Shown here one piece after another: positions 27,481-35,709 of a DNA stretch of 64,000 nucleotides (its first letter is position 1; every line of letters starts with the position of its first letter). The translations under genes were made by a program, and so were the position numbers. A model generated the notes under the pieces. That model searched no databases. It was not told the DNA's origin and worked only from the letters and a program-made list of their open reading frames with translations. Location of the stretch: positions 1 to 64,000 of the forward strand of contig JAPLOA010000051.1 of the NCBI GenBank assembly GCA_026400835.1. Direction: 5' to 3'. Source of the stretch: Planctomycetales bacterium. Lineage in GTDB: Bacteria > Planctomycetota > Planctomycetia > Planctomycetales > Planctomycetaceae.

Positions 27481-29151
27481 ATGTATCTCACTTGTTCTCG
27501 AATCATGATTGCTGCGGTTCACTGCGTTGTGTTGGCCTCGCCAGCAGTCGCTCAGCGTCAGACGCCTTCACTTGCGCAGGCCGATCATGCGACGATGATT
27601 ATCATGGCCCCGTTGGGCCCGGTCGTTGCGGATCTCAGAATTTCTGTCGCGAAGATCCCTTACCGAACATGGGTCAGCCGTTTTGTGGCTTCCCAAATGG
27701 ATGTCGACAAGAACACCCAATTGGACAGCAAAGAACTTTCGCTGTTGACCGAAAACGTGCGTCGCCTCGGAAATATCCCGGGCCCCGAAGAGATCCTTGC
27801 GGGGGCCGTCAAGGAACCCGGGGCCACAGAAGTTCCCACAAAGCAGTTTGTCGAATGGCTGCAAACGCGTTTGCCCAAATCGTTTGACCTGATTGCTCAA
27901 CCACAAGCCGCCGACGACGCGGTTCGCCTCACTTCTCTGCTTGACGCCAATCTGGATGCATCAATCTCCGACGCAGAACTACTCAACTCACTGCGGGCAT
28001 TGCGTTTTCGAGATCTCGACAATGACGAAACCTTCAGTGTTTCGGAGCTCATGCCCTATCGGGATCCTCGCAGCCAGAATGCACCGGTCAGTCCTGATGT
28101 TGTCAACTTGCCTTTCTATCATGTAACTGATGAAGCGTCCGGCAAACTCGCGGCTGAACGAATTGTCGGGCGATACGGCTCAGAAGGCACCGTGGCCATT
28201 CCGATTCTCCGTCAGCAGAAACTCCCGGAGTCAGATCGTCGACTGAACGTGGATGAGTTAGCCGATATTCTTCAGCAGCCCGAGTTTCATCTCACGATCG
28301 ACGTTAAGTTGTCAGACCGGGCTGGCACCAGTGATATCGACGTGGCGATCAGTTCTTCAGCCGAGTCATTCTGCCGGACGACAGATGATAAGTTCGGCCA
28401 AACGGCGATCGTCGCGGACGGCCTGCCTCTCAGGATCGTTGCCCGCGGTGGTGGAGCCAACAATCGTGCGGTGACACGTGGCTTTCTCGGCCAGACATTC
28501 GTGATGATCGACGGCGACAGAAATCAGTATTTGGACGAAACCGAGTTCTCCGGTATCGTCGGGGCCATGCAGCAGTCCGGAGCGAACGGAGATTTTGCAA
28601 CCGTTGATCAAAACTCCGACAAAATGGTGACTCGCGACGAACTGTTCTCGTTTGTTGAACGAGATCTGATGGCTGCAGCCAGTCGTATTGAGGTCACCGT
28701 CAAGCAGGACGGGAAAACACTGTTCAGCCTTCTCGATGCCAATCAGGATCGACGTCTGTCCGCTCGAGAAATCAGAAATGGAACAGCCGTGTTGCAGAAG
28801 TATGATCGCAACGCCGATGGATCTTTTGCAGAGACCGAACTGGGGACTGAATACGTTCTGACGCTGGGGCTTGGTCGTTCCGAGTTGCGTCGTAACTCCG
28901 GCATGATGACAATGCAGACCATGGCCATGAACAGCGGGGATGCTGTTCTTCCCGGGCTCGAAGGTCTTAACGGGCCGGAATGGTTTCGCAGGATGGATCG
29001 CAATCAGGATGGCGACGTGTCTGTTCGAGAGTTTCTCGGAACCTCCACGCAGTTCGCCGCATTGGACACAGATCAGGATGGGCTGATGTCGGCGTCAGAG
29101 GCCGAAGTTGCCGAGAAAGCCGAAGCCGCCGAGAAAACTGAGCCTCAGTAA
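27481..29151 (+). CDS. exported multi-EF-hand calcium-binding protein
   Basis: A protein of 556 residues with signal peptide (IMIAAVHCVVLASPAVAQ). About nine EF-hand loops of the D-x-[DN]-x-D-x-x-[LVIF]-[ST]-x-x-E type are visible. Examples are DVDKNTQLDSKEL, DANLDASISDAEL, DLDNDETFSVSEL, DGDRNQYLDETEF, DQNSDKMVTRDEL, DANQDRRLSAREI, DRNADGSFAETEL, DRNQDGDVSVREF and DTDQDGLMSASEA. The region between loops 3 and 4 (~190-330) is different and may be a separate beta domain. The tail is E-K-A-E-rich. EF-hand proteins are abundant in planctomycetes; this one probably binds calcium outside the cytoplasm. It ends 1 nt from the convergent ABC gene. Confidence 0.88.
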   Translation: MYLTCSRIMIAAVHCVVLASPAVAQRQTPSLAQADHATMIIMAPLGPVVADLRISVAKIPYRTWVSRFVASQMDVDKNTQLDSKELSLLTENVRRLGNIPGPEEILAGAVKEPGATEVPTKQFVEWLQTRLPKSFDLIAQPQAADDAVRLTSLLDANLDASISDAELLNSLRALRFRDLDNDETFSVSELMPYRDPRSQNAPVSPDVVNLPFYHVTDEASGKLAAERIVGRYGSEGTVAIPILRQQKLPESDRRLNVDELADILQQPEFHLTIDVKLSDRAGTSDIDVAISSSAESFCRTTDDKFGQTAIVADGLPLRIVARGGGANNRAVTRGFLGQTFVMIDGDRNQYLDETEFSGIVGAMQQSGANGDFATVDQNSDKMVTRDELFSFVERDLMAAASRIEVTVKQDGKTLFSLLDANQDRRLSAREIRNGTAVLQKYDRNADGSFAETELGTEYVLTLGLGRSELRRNSGMMTMQTMAMNSGDAVLPGLEGLNGPEWFRRMDRNQDGDVSVREFLGTSTQFAALDTDQDGLMSASEAEVAEKAEAAEKTEPQ

Positions 29152-29152
29152 A

Positions 29153-30961
29153 TCAATGCTTCGAAAACTTCTCGTAGAGTGAAGCATAGACGCCCTGTTG
29201 ATGAACCAGTTCATCATGAGTTCCCCGTTCGACAATGCGTCCGTGATCGAGCACCAGAACCTGATCTGCGTTACGAATGGTGCTCAGCCGATGAGCCACC
29301 ACAAACGCGGTACGTCCGGTGAGAAGTATCTCTAACGCTTTCTGCAACCGCGATTCCGTCGCGCTGTCGATGCTGCTGGTGGCTTCATCAAGAATCAGAA
29401 TCGCCGGTTCGGCCAGCATCGCCCGCGCGAAGCAGATAAGCTGTCGCTGGCCGGAACTCACGGTTGCACCACCTTCTCCGACGGATGTTTGAATCCCCTT
29501 CGGCAAAGCCAGAAACAGATCTTCACAATCCAGCTTCTTCAGCACGTCGTGGATCTCGACATCAGTTGCGTCTGGTTTCGCGAAACGAATATTGTCGGCG
29601 ATCGTTCCGCTGAACAGAAAATTCTGCTGCTGCACAATTCCCAGGCGACGATGCAGAGAATGTCCCTGCAAACTGCGAATGTCGTGACCATCGATCAGGA
29701 CTCGTCCCGAGTTCGCCAGATAAAACCGACACACAAGATTAATGATCGAAGACTTCCCGCTGCCCGTATGGCCAACCAAAGCGATCACTTCCCCGGGATG
29801 CGCGTCAAAGGAAATCTCATGCAGCACCGGACGATCAGCGTCATATCCAAACGTAACATTCTCAAACGCGACATGCCCCTGCACCGCATCCAGCACTATT
29901 GCATCGGGCGGATCCGTCCATTCGGGTTCCGTATCCAGCAGTCGGTAGAGCCGTTCCGCGCCGGCCATTGCGGTCATGGCCTGATTGTACTGATTGCCCA
30001 GAATCGAGATCGGCGCGAAGAACAGATTGGCCATAAAGAAGAAGCTCACAAGATCACCGATTTCAGTCGAATGTCCCGGCGTGAGCACTCGATAACCGCC
30101 AACTAGCAGGAGTACGGCCATGAAAATCTGGCTGTTCATTTCCAGCAGGGGCAGAAACGTACCCTGAGTCTTCAGAACGCGAGTATTGTAGTAAGAATGA
30201 TCGGCGGCCAGTTCGGCGAACACCGCAGCATTCTCCTGCTCGCGAACAAACCCCTGAGTCACTCGGATTCCCACGACAGACTCCACCAGCGTCGCAGTGA
30301 CTCGACTGAACGACTCACGCATATTTCTTAACGCAACGCTCAGTCGTTTGTGAAAGTGCCGATTGATAAACCAAATGACCGGGGCCAGTCCGAGCACGAT
30401 CAGAAACAGAGACCAGTCGTACCAGATCATGGCCGTGGCGGCGATCGCCATTTGAATAAACTGAACCAGTGTCACGTAGAAGACTTCCTGAACTCCGATG
30501 CGAATGTCTTCCATGTCGGATGTCATGCGACTGATGACACGACCGATGCGATTCGTGTGAAACCACCGCATTGGCATTCGCTGCATATGCTGGAACAATC
30601 GAGTCCGCAGATCGCTGATAACACTCTCCCCCATCTCCAGGGCCAGTCGCTGGCGAAAGTGCATCACGAACTGAGTCGAAATCGCCAGCAGTGCGAAACC
30701 CATCGCTCCCTGGATCACGCCGGCAACGTCATGCTCGGCGATCGGCCCACGAATAATGGCTGCCAGCACCCACGTCAGAGCCGGCAGCTGAACGGCGCGA
30801 ATCACCACCACGAGCAATAGCCAGAATCGCTGTGTTCCACACGAGCGAGTCGACTCCATGAGCCGCGTGATGAGTCGAAAATCGAGAGGCCTCTGGCGAG
30901 GTTCATCTTCCCGCTCAATATGCCGCGTCAGCGAACGAGCAGGAACGTTTACTACAGCCAT
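29153..30961 (-). CDS. ABC exporter, fused permease and ATPase (MsbA/LmrA type)
   Basis: A protein of 602 residues: an N-terminal six-helix exporter domain (~40-335) fused to an ATPase domain. The nucleotide-binding half shows F-G-Y-D-A-D-R-P-V-L (A-loop region), Walker A G-H-T-G-S-G-K-S-S, Q-loop V-Q-Q-Q-N-F-L-F-S-G, signature V-S-S-G-Q-R-Q-L, Walker B L-I-L-D-E-A-T-S-S-I-D and H-loop A-H-R-L-S. The signature differs from the canonical L-S-G-G-Q in its first and third residues, which occurs in a number of exporters. It would work as a homodimer in the inner membrane. Lipid, drug or peptide substrate cannot be told. A cytoplasmic R-rich leader precedes the first helix. Confidence 0.93.
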   Translation of the reverse strand: MAVVNVPARSLTRHIEREDEPRQRPLDFRLITRLMESTRSCGTQRFWLLLVVVIRAVQLPALTWVLAAIIRGPIAEHDVAGVIQGAMGFALLAISTQFVMHFRQRLALEMGESVISDLRTRLFQHMQRMPMRWFHTNRIGRVISRMTSDMEDIRIGVQEVFYVTLVQFIQMAIAATAMIWYDWSLFLIVLGLAPVIWFINRHFHKRLSVALRNMRESFSRVTATLVESVVGIRVTQGFVREQENAAVFAELAADHSYYNTRVLKTQGTFLPLLEMNSQIFMAVLLLVGGYRVLTPGHSTEIGDLVSFFFMANLFFAPISILGNQYNQAMTAMAGAERLYRLLDTEPEWTDPPDAIVLDAVQGHVAFENVTFGYDADRPVLHEISFDAHPGEVIALVGHTGSGKSSIINLVCRFYLANSGRVLIDGHDIRSLQGHSLHRRLGIVQQQNFLFSGTIADNIRFAKPDATDVEIHDVLKKLDCEDLFLALPKGIQTSVGEGGATVSSGQRQLICFARAMLAEPAILILDEATSSIDSATESRLQKALEILLTGRTAFVVAHRLSTIRNADQVLVLDHGRIVERGTHDELVHQQGVYASLYEKFSKH

Positions 30962-31444
30962 GAATCTTATCCCGGCTCAGAATGCCACCGGACATTGCTG
31001 AGCTGTCCACGGATCAAATCCTGTGGTGAACAGAATCTGTGTCAACAGGAGCTATTCAGTGCGCGGACAGGATTGAGGTCATGATCAGAATAACGAGGCC
31101 ACCCGAACACCACGCCTCAATTCATGCCGCGCAAAGTACAAGACACAGGATAGATCAGTCAGCGGATAAACCGCGAGTGGAATTCCTGAACGCCCCACGA
31201 AACACGAAGAGCCTCGTGATTTCGCGTTCTCGAATCCGGGATCACAGCAGCACAGTCTGCATTGTGGAAGACCACCTCAGGAAATCGAACCAGTTCCGAC
31301 CGAAGTGAAATCTTCAGAATCACTCACGACAGACCGGATCCGTGCCTCATAGATCTGGACTCCCACAAGAGAAAAGAGCAACATCGTCCCCCCGCAGTCA
31401 GCGATTAACCGGACACTGAAAATCTACGGGGTTGTGCGTGAGAT
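30962..31444. other. intergenic, no gene seen
   Basis: A 483-nt gap upstream of the ABC gene and downstream of terC. An 89-codon frame at 31039-31308 has no start signal or recognisable composition. Nothing else was seen. Confidence 0.4.
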
Positions 31445-32374
31445 TTATAACTCTGCAGTCTGGGGCGTCGGTGCAAAGATCAGTGACGCGACGATTGAAG
31501 CCGTTGCCATTCCCGCGACGACCAGCAGGCTGATCGAGATCGGAATCGGAGCGACATCCATAAGCATCATCTTCACGCCCACGAATCCCAGCACACCGGC
31601 GAGACCGTATTTCAGATAGACGAACTTCTCCATCAGGCCTGACAACGCAAAGTACAATGATCGCAGACCAAGAATCGCGAACGCGTTAGAAGTGAACACG
31701 ATGAACGGATCCCTGGAGACAGCCATGACGGCCGGAATCGAGTCCACTGCAAACACAAGGTCTGACCATTCCACGAGGATCAGCACGAGCAGCAGCGGAG
31801 TTGCAGACCAGCGGCCAGCCTGCTTCACAAAAAATCGATCTCCGCTGTAGTCATCGGTCACCGGGATCACTCGTCGACTCAGCCGCACCAGCCAATGATC
31901 ACCAGGCTCTTTGGAAACGTCAGGCCCTTTCAGCATTCGCCATGCAGAAATCAGCAGAATGCCACCGAAAACGTGAACCAGCCAGTGGAATCGCTGAATC
32001 ATGGCCACACCCGCCACGATCATGACGACTCGCATGGCCAACGCACCGAAAACGCCCCAGAACAGAACTTTGTGCTCACAGTGTCGAGGCACCTTCATTG
32101 CGGTGAATAACATGGCGAACACAAAGACATTATCGATGCTGAGCGCCTTCTCGATCACATATCCAGTCAGGAACTCCATCGCAGTTCGCGATCCGGAGTT
32201 CTGATAGAGCAGCCACGAGAATCCCAGCGCAAGAGCAATCCAGACGATGCTCCATGTAATCGCCTCCTGGAATCTGACCACATGTGCTTTCCGATGAAAC
32301 ACACCGAGATCAAGAGCCAGCATGCCCGCAAGAAAACTTACGAAAGCAATCCATGTCCACGGAGAGAATTCCAT
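31445..32374 (-). CDS. TerC/Alx family integral membrane protein
   Basis: A protein of 309 residues with about eight to nine membrane segments. The TerC family signatures are F-L-T-G-Y-V-I-E-K-A-L-S-I-D-N-V-F-V-F and V-E-W-S-D-L-V-F-A-V-D-S-I-P-A. The acidic residues in these motifs are conserved and thought to bind metal. Relatives (Alx, MeeF/YkoY) are linked to manganese export or metalation of exported proteins and to alkaline pH. The upstream region was inspected for a yybP-ykoY manganese riboswitch and none was recognised. A weak GGTGA precedes the ATG. It lies in a block with other ion-related genes. Confidence 0.93.
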   Translation of the reverse strand: MEFSPWTWIAFVSFLAGMLALDLGVFHRKAHVVRFQEAITWSIVWIALALGFSWLLYQNSGSRTAMEFLTGYVIEKALSIDNVFVFAMLFTAMKVPRHCEHKVLFWGVFGALAMRVVMIVAGVAMIQRFHWLVHVFGGILLISAWRMLKGPDVSKEPGDHWLVRLSRRVIPVTDDYSGDRFFVKQAGRWSATPLLLVLILVEWSDLVFAVDSIPAVMAVSRDPFIVFTSNAFAILGLRSLYFALSGLMEKFVYLKYGLAGVLGFVGVKMMLMDVAPIPISISLLVVAGMATASIVASLIFAPTPQTAEL

Positions 32375-32523
32375 TGTGTTCAGTCACCAAAATGTTGTCT
32401 AGAAACGAAAACGTTGTTGACAGGTCACCCCTGTCGAAATTGGTAGTGGACAAATTGGAGGTGGAAAGGCCAGCAAACCCAATAAAGACGGACGCAAATC
32501 GGCGAACGTTCGCACGCTGCCAG

Positions 32524-32868
32524 TCATGACGCCTCTACAGCACCCGACATTGAAATTCCCTGATGTTCACGCTGGCGATCCAGCAGGCGGGCAAGAGACC
32601 TTGCTGCCCGATCGGCAACATTCGCAACGGCTGACTCCATGGAGACATCCGTATCTCCGACCAGAATCTCGCCTCTCTTCCGCAGCAGCACCTTGAAGCG
32701 ACACAGTATGTCGCTCCCACCCTTCGGACCGTTCACGTCACTCAACGTTACCTGCACCGTCCGGACCTGAGATGAGAATCGATTCAGAGCGTACTGAGTA
32801 CGTCGTTCAACAAGTTCCTGCTGAGAAGCGCTCAACGAAACGTTGCGGCCAAGAATCTGGATTTCCAT
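32524..32868 (-). CDS. hpf: ribosome hibernation promoting factor / RaiA-like protein
   Basis: A protein of 114 residues, short-HPF/RaiA size. It starts M-E-I-Q-I-L-G-R-N-V-S-L-S-A-S-Q-Q-E-L-V-E-R-R. The beta-alpha fold is suggested by V-R-T-V-Q-V-T-L-S-D-V-N-G-P-K-G-G-S-D-I-L-C-R-F-K-V and the late helix A-V-A-N-V-A-D-R-A-A-R-S-L-A-R. It would bind the 30S decoding region in stationary phase. It has no long-form C-terminal dimerisation domain. The ATG at 32868 has GGAG 7 nt upstream. The 150-nt gap to terC makes cotranscription uncertain. Confidence 0.85.
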   Translation of the reverse strand: MEIQILGRNVSLSASQQELVERRTQYALNRFSSQVRTVQVTLSDVNGPKGGSDILCRFKVLLRKRGEILVGDTDVSMESAVANVADRAARSLARLLDRQREHQGISMSGAVEAS

Positions 32869-33226
32869 GATCTTCTCCAAATTGAGGACAGAAAGTCATT
32901 CAGCGATTGAAAAGGTAACGTAATTAAAAAAGAGGTCTGTGGCGTAACGACGCAAACCGTCATTTGAATGGACTTCGCTGACAAACCCGCACTAGCTGAA
33001 GTTTCAGAAGCGACCCGCAAAGATCGCTAACGGATAATCGCCACTGCGGTTATTTCGTTGCCTTAAAAGATTCTCGGGACGGCTTGCGACATAACGCATT
33101 CAGACTGGAAAGTTATGGAAGAGATCAGGAGCGTGTTGAAGAAGATGTCTAAAACTTTGCAGGTCACACTGAAACCCGGCCAATGTGTACCACTTGAGAG
33201 TTTCAGGCATCTTTCTCAAGGGCCGA
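32869..33226. other. intergenic upstream of hpf
   Basis: 358 nt, locally A+T-rich near 32910-32930 and 33040-33075. It probably contains the hpf promoter (reading left). No gene seen. Confidence 0.35.
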
Positions 33227-33526
33227 CTAATCCCAGTCAACAACTCGCGCGGACCATTGACTGTTGATCATGCTTTCTCGATATCGTTGCAATTCACCTC
33301 GGACATCCCCGTCAGACTTTGCCTGCAGTTGAATCAGCAACCTCCGCTGGCTCTGTCGAGTTCTGCTGGTCGCTCTGTCCAAATCCCTTATTCCTGCCCG
33401 AGTTCGGCGATCCGAATTGGCCGGTGGCCTGACCGCTGCAACCGAAGTGCCCAAAAGCTCGCCGGACGATAACGGCCCGAACCACCCCTGCCCCAAAACA
33501 GCACTTGAATGCTCTTCACGAACCAT
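33227..33526 (-). CDS. small hypothetical protein (99 aa)
   Basis: The frame starts at an ATG with a strong Shine-Dalgarno sequence, AAGGAG 8 nt upstream. Residues ~1-35 are G/S/V-rich (MVREEHSSAVLGQGWFGPLS); the rest is basic and likely helical (RDLDRATSRTRQSQRRLLIQ; then Q-A-K-S-D-G-D-V-R-G-E-L-Q-R-Y-R). It might bind nucleic acid, but no family was recognised. It is on the same strand as hpf, about 360 nt away, and divergent from the NhaR-type regulator gene. Confidence 0.5.
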   Translation of the reverse strand: MVREEHSSAVLGQGWFGPLSSGELLGTSVAAVRPPANSDRRTRAGIRDLDRATSRTRQSQRRLLIQLQAKSDGDVRGELQRYRESMINSQWSARVVDWD

Positions 33527-33665
33527 GACACAATCTCCTTGACTGTTACACTTCCCGAGAAGCGGACTGCAAACATCCATCGTCTTAAGTCTACGCTGCC
33601 AATCACATTTGACTAATCAAAACTTGTGTATTGATTCATTGATTAAATTGAAGTAAAATGCACTC

Positions 33666-34565
33666 ATGGACTGGATGAATTACCACCATCTTTTGTATTT
33701 CTGGATGGTCGCTCGCGAAGGCACAATTCAGCGAGCGGCCGACAAACTGCATATTGGCCAGCCCGCCATCAGTACTCAACTGCGCAGTCTGGAGGAGTCG
33801 TTTGGACAGAAGCTCTTTCAGAAGTCCGGCCGAAATCTGCAACTGACGGACACCGGCAAGACCGTCTTTCGCTACGCCGACGAGATTTTCTCGCTCGGCC
33901 GCGAGCTGATGGATACGCTTAAAGGCCATCCGGCAGGTAAACCGGTTCGGTTTACGGTGGGCGTCGTGGATGTGATGCCCAAGCTGATGGCTCGTCGACT
34001 GCTGGAGCCAGCTCTGCAGCTTTCAGAGAACCTGCAGCTCGTCTGTGTGGAGGACTCTCTGGAGGAACTGCTCAGTGAACTGATGTTGCACAATGTGGAC
34101 ATTGTGCTCTCTGATGTCCCGGTCACTGCGGCTGTCAAAGTCCGCGCGTACAATCACCTGCTTGGCGATTCGACAGTCGGGCTGTTTGCTCAAAAAGAGA
34201 TTGCAAGGAAGTACAAGAAAGGGTTCCCTGCGTCGCTGAACGGAGCCCCGTTCCTGCTGCCGCGACGAACATCTGCGGTGCGGCGTGCTATCGACACATG
34301 GCTGGAGAAAGCAGATCTCCACCCCAGAATCCGCGCTGAGTTCGATGATACGGCTCTGATGAAAGCGTTTGGCCAGACCGGAGAAGGCATGTTCCCGGGA
34401 GCAATGGCGATTTCAGATGAGATTTGCCGACAGCATGAAGTGGAACTGATCGGGGAACTCTTAGGTGTCCGCGAACAATTCTTCGCGATCTCCGCCGAGC
34501 GAAAAATTAAACATCCGGCGGTACTGGCAATTGCCAGCACCGCACGGACGGGTATCTTCATCTGA
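33666..34565 (+). CDS. nhaR: LysR family transcriptional regulator, NhaR type
   Basis: A protein of 299 residues. The N-terminal winged helix reads MNYHHLLYFWMVAREGTIQR and A-A-D-K-L-H-I-G-Q-P-A-I-S-T-Q-L-R-S-L-E, which matches NhaR, the sodium-responsive LysR activator of Na+/H+ antiporter genes. The effector-binding half begins near residue 95 (VRFTVGVVDVMPKLMARR). No nhaA is in the window. Its immediate neighbour is the carbonic anhydrase gene, with stops 16 nt apart, and SbtA uses a sodium gradient, so a sodium-linked regulatory role here is plausible. The 60 nt before the start are A+T-rich (TTGATTCATTGATTAAA). Confidence 0.87.
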   Translation: MDWMNYHHLLYFWMVAREGTIQRAADKLHIGQPAISTQLRSLEESFGQKLFQKSGRNLQLTDTGKTVFRYADEIFSLGRELMDTLKGHPAGKPVRFTVGVVDVMPKLMARRLLEPALQLSENLQLVCVEDSLEELLSELMLHNVDIVLSDVPVTAAVKVRAYNHLLGDSTVGLFAQKEIARKYKKGFPASLNGAPFLLPRRTSAVRRAIDTWLEKADLHPRIRAEFDDTALMKAFGQTGEGMFPGAMAISDEICRQHEVELIGELLGVREQFFAISAERKIKHPAVLAIASTARTGIFI

Positions 34566-34581
34566 ACAGAGTAGCGGGTTA

Positions 34582-35340
34582 CTAACTGACTGCGACATCC
34601 ACGGCGGTCACGAGTCCGCTGGACAGGTCGTAGACCCCTCCGGCAACAATCAGCTCTTTCCTCTGAATAAGTCTGGAGATCGTTGGCGAAGCCTCAGCCA
34701 GAAGAACAGCCTGATTGCGGACGTTCTCAGAGATCGCTCGATCCAGGTCCCCGTTCGCTGCCTTAACGGCGGGGCGAATGTGCTGAAACAGCCCGCTGAT
34801 CTGACCAGGCACCTCGTCGCCCTTCATCGTCGCACTCACAGCGCCACAGCGGGTGTGGCCGAGCACGTAAAGTACTTTGGCCCCAAGAATCTTCGTGCCA
34901 AACTCCAGACTGCCGATGTTCTCACTGGACGCTACGTTGCCTGCAATTCGAGTCACGAACAAGTCACCGAAGCCCTGATCAAAGACGATCTCAATCGGAA
35001 CGCGGGAATCAGCACAACCCAAAAATGCAGCGAATGGCTTTTGCCCGTTCGCAACTTCACGAACTCGACTCATGTCTCGATTCGACGAGATCGTCTTTCC
35101 TTCCGCGAAACGCCGATTCCCATCAATCAGCAATTTCATGGCTTCCTCCGGAGTTTCAGGAGCCTTGGATGCTGATTGAGAATTTGAATCATCATCAGCC
35201 GCCATCAGGGACGTGAACCCGGCGACCCCACACGCAGCGGTCAGCATCGATTGACCGAGCAACGTGCGTCTTGTTGACCTGAGTGAGCCAGAGCTGGAAC
35301 CAGAGCCAGAACATGTCATGTTTCGCAGAATCTCAGACAT
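34582..35340 (-). CDS. exported beta-class carbonic anhydrase
   Basis: A protein of 252 residues. The N-terminus S-T-R-R-T-L-L-G-Q-S-M-L-T-A-A-C-G-V-A-G is a twin-arginine signal, so the enzyme acts outside the cytoplasm. The beta-class zinc site is complete: C109 in G-C-A-D-S-R (with the D111-R113 dyad), H162 and C165 in G-H-T-R-C-G. It interconverts CO2 and bicarbonate. The start has GAGGAG 6 nt upstream and overlaps the sbtB stop by 8 nt, so it is the last gene of the sbtA-sbtB operon. A periplasmic enzyme would supply bicarbonate to SbtA from CO2, or recapture leaked CO2. Confidence 0.93.
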   Translation of the reverse strand: MSEILRNMTCSGSGSSSGSLRSTRRTLLGQSMLTAACGVAGFTSLMAADDDSNSQSASKAPETPEEAMKLLIDGNRRFAEGKTISSNRDMSRVREVANGQKPFAAFLGCADSRVPIEIVFDQGFGDLFVTRIAGNVASSENIGSLEFGTKILGAKVLYVLGHTRCGAVSATMKGDEVPGQISGLFQHIRPAVKAANGDLDRAISENVRNQAVLLAEASPTISRLIQRKELIVAGGVYDLSSGLVTAVDVAVS

Positions 35341-35635
35341 ACTTCTCTCCTCGAATTACGCTTACAGTAGAAAGATAAGCAATCACGGCATATCGCTCGA
35401 AATACTCAACAGAAATCAGCTTCAGCAATCGATCGGCAACTTCGGGCGAAACGATCGTTTCCAGCCGGATGTTGGATCCCAGAATCTCGCCCACGCGCCT
35501 CTGGCGGATACCTTCGCCTTCGGCTTCCGTCACGGTGTAGCCTTTGGCTCCAGCACTTCGAACATCAGCAATGAGGCGTTCTTTCAGAATGGCTTCGGCA
35601 ACGATTGTGAGCAGACACAGGGGGACAGTTTTCAT
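35333..35635 (-). CDS. sbtB: SbtB-like P-II family protein
   Basis: A protein of 100 residues. The P-II-like ferredoxin fold is recognised from I-V-A-E-A-I-L-K-E-R-L-I-A-D-V, then S-A-G-A-K-G-Y-T-V at ~27-35, the T-loop region, N-I-R-L-E-T-I-V, and Y-F-E-R-Y-A-V-I-A-Y-L-S-T-V-S-V. In cyanobacteria SbtB binds adenine nucleotides (cAMP, AMP, ADP) and controls SbtA. The protein ends R-G-E-K-Y-V and lacks the C-terminal C-G-P-x-G-C redox loop of cyanobacterial SbtB. A GTG at 35662 gives a nine-residue longer form; neither start has a good Shine-Dalgarno sequence. The adjacent sbtA makes the assignment strong. Confidence 0.88.
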   Translation of the reverse strand: MKTVPLCLLTIVAEAILKERLIADVRSAGAKGYTVTEAEGEGIRQRRVGEILGSNIRLETIVSPEVADRLLKLISVEYFERYAVIAYLSTVSVIRGEKYV

Positions 35636-35709
35636 AAGAGGCAACTCGCTTTCGTTCTTCACAGGAATGCGGTCAGAGCTATCGCGGGGGATGTGGAACC
35701 TTCAAACGA

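Noticed and set aside
31039-31308. 89-codon frame between the ABC gene and terC
   Set aside because: Composition (His, Arg, Ser scattered) looks like a random frame and no start signal was found.
32375-32523. Possible yybP-ykoY (manganese) riboswitch upstream of terC
   Set aside because: The conserved paired loops were not recognised on the minus strand. Only the hpf-terC gap sequence is there.
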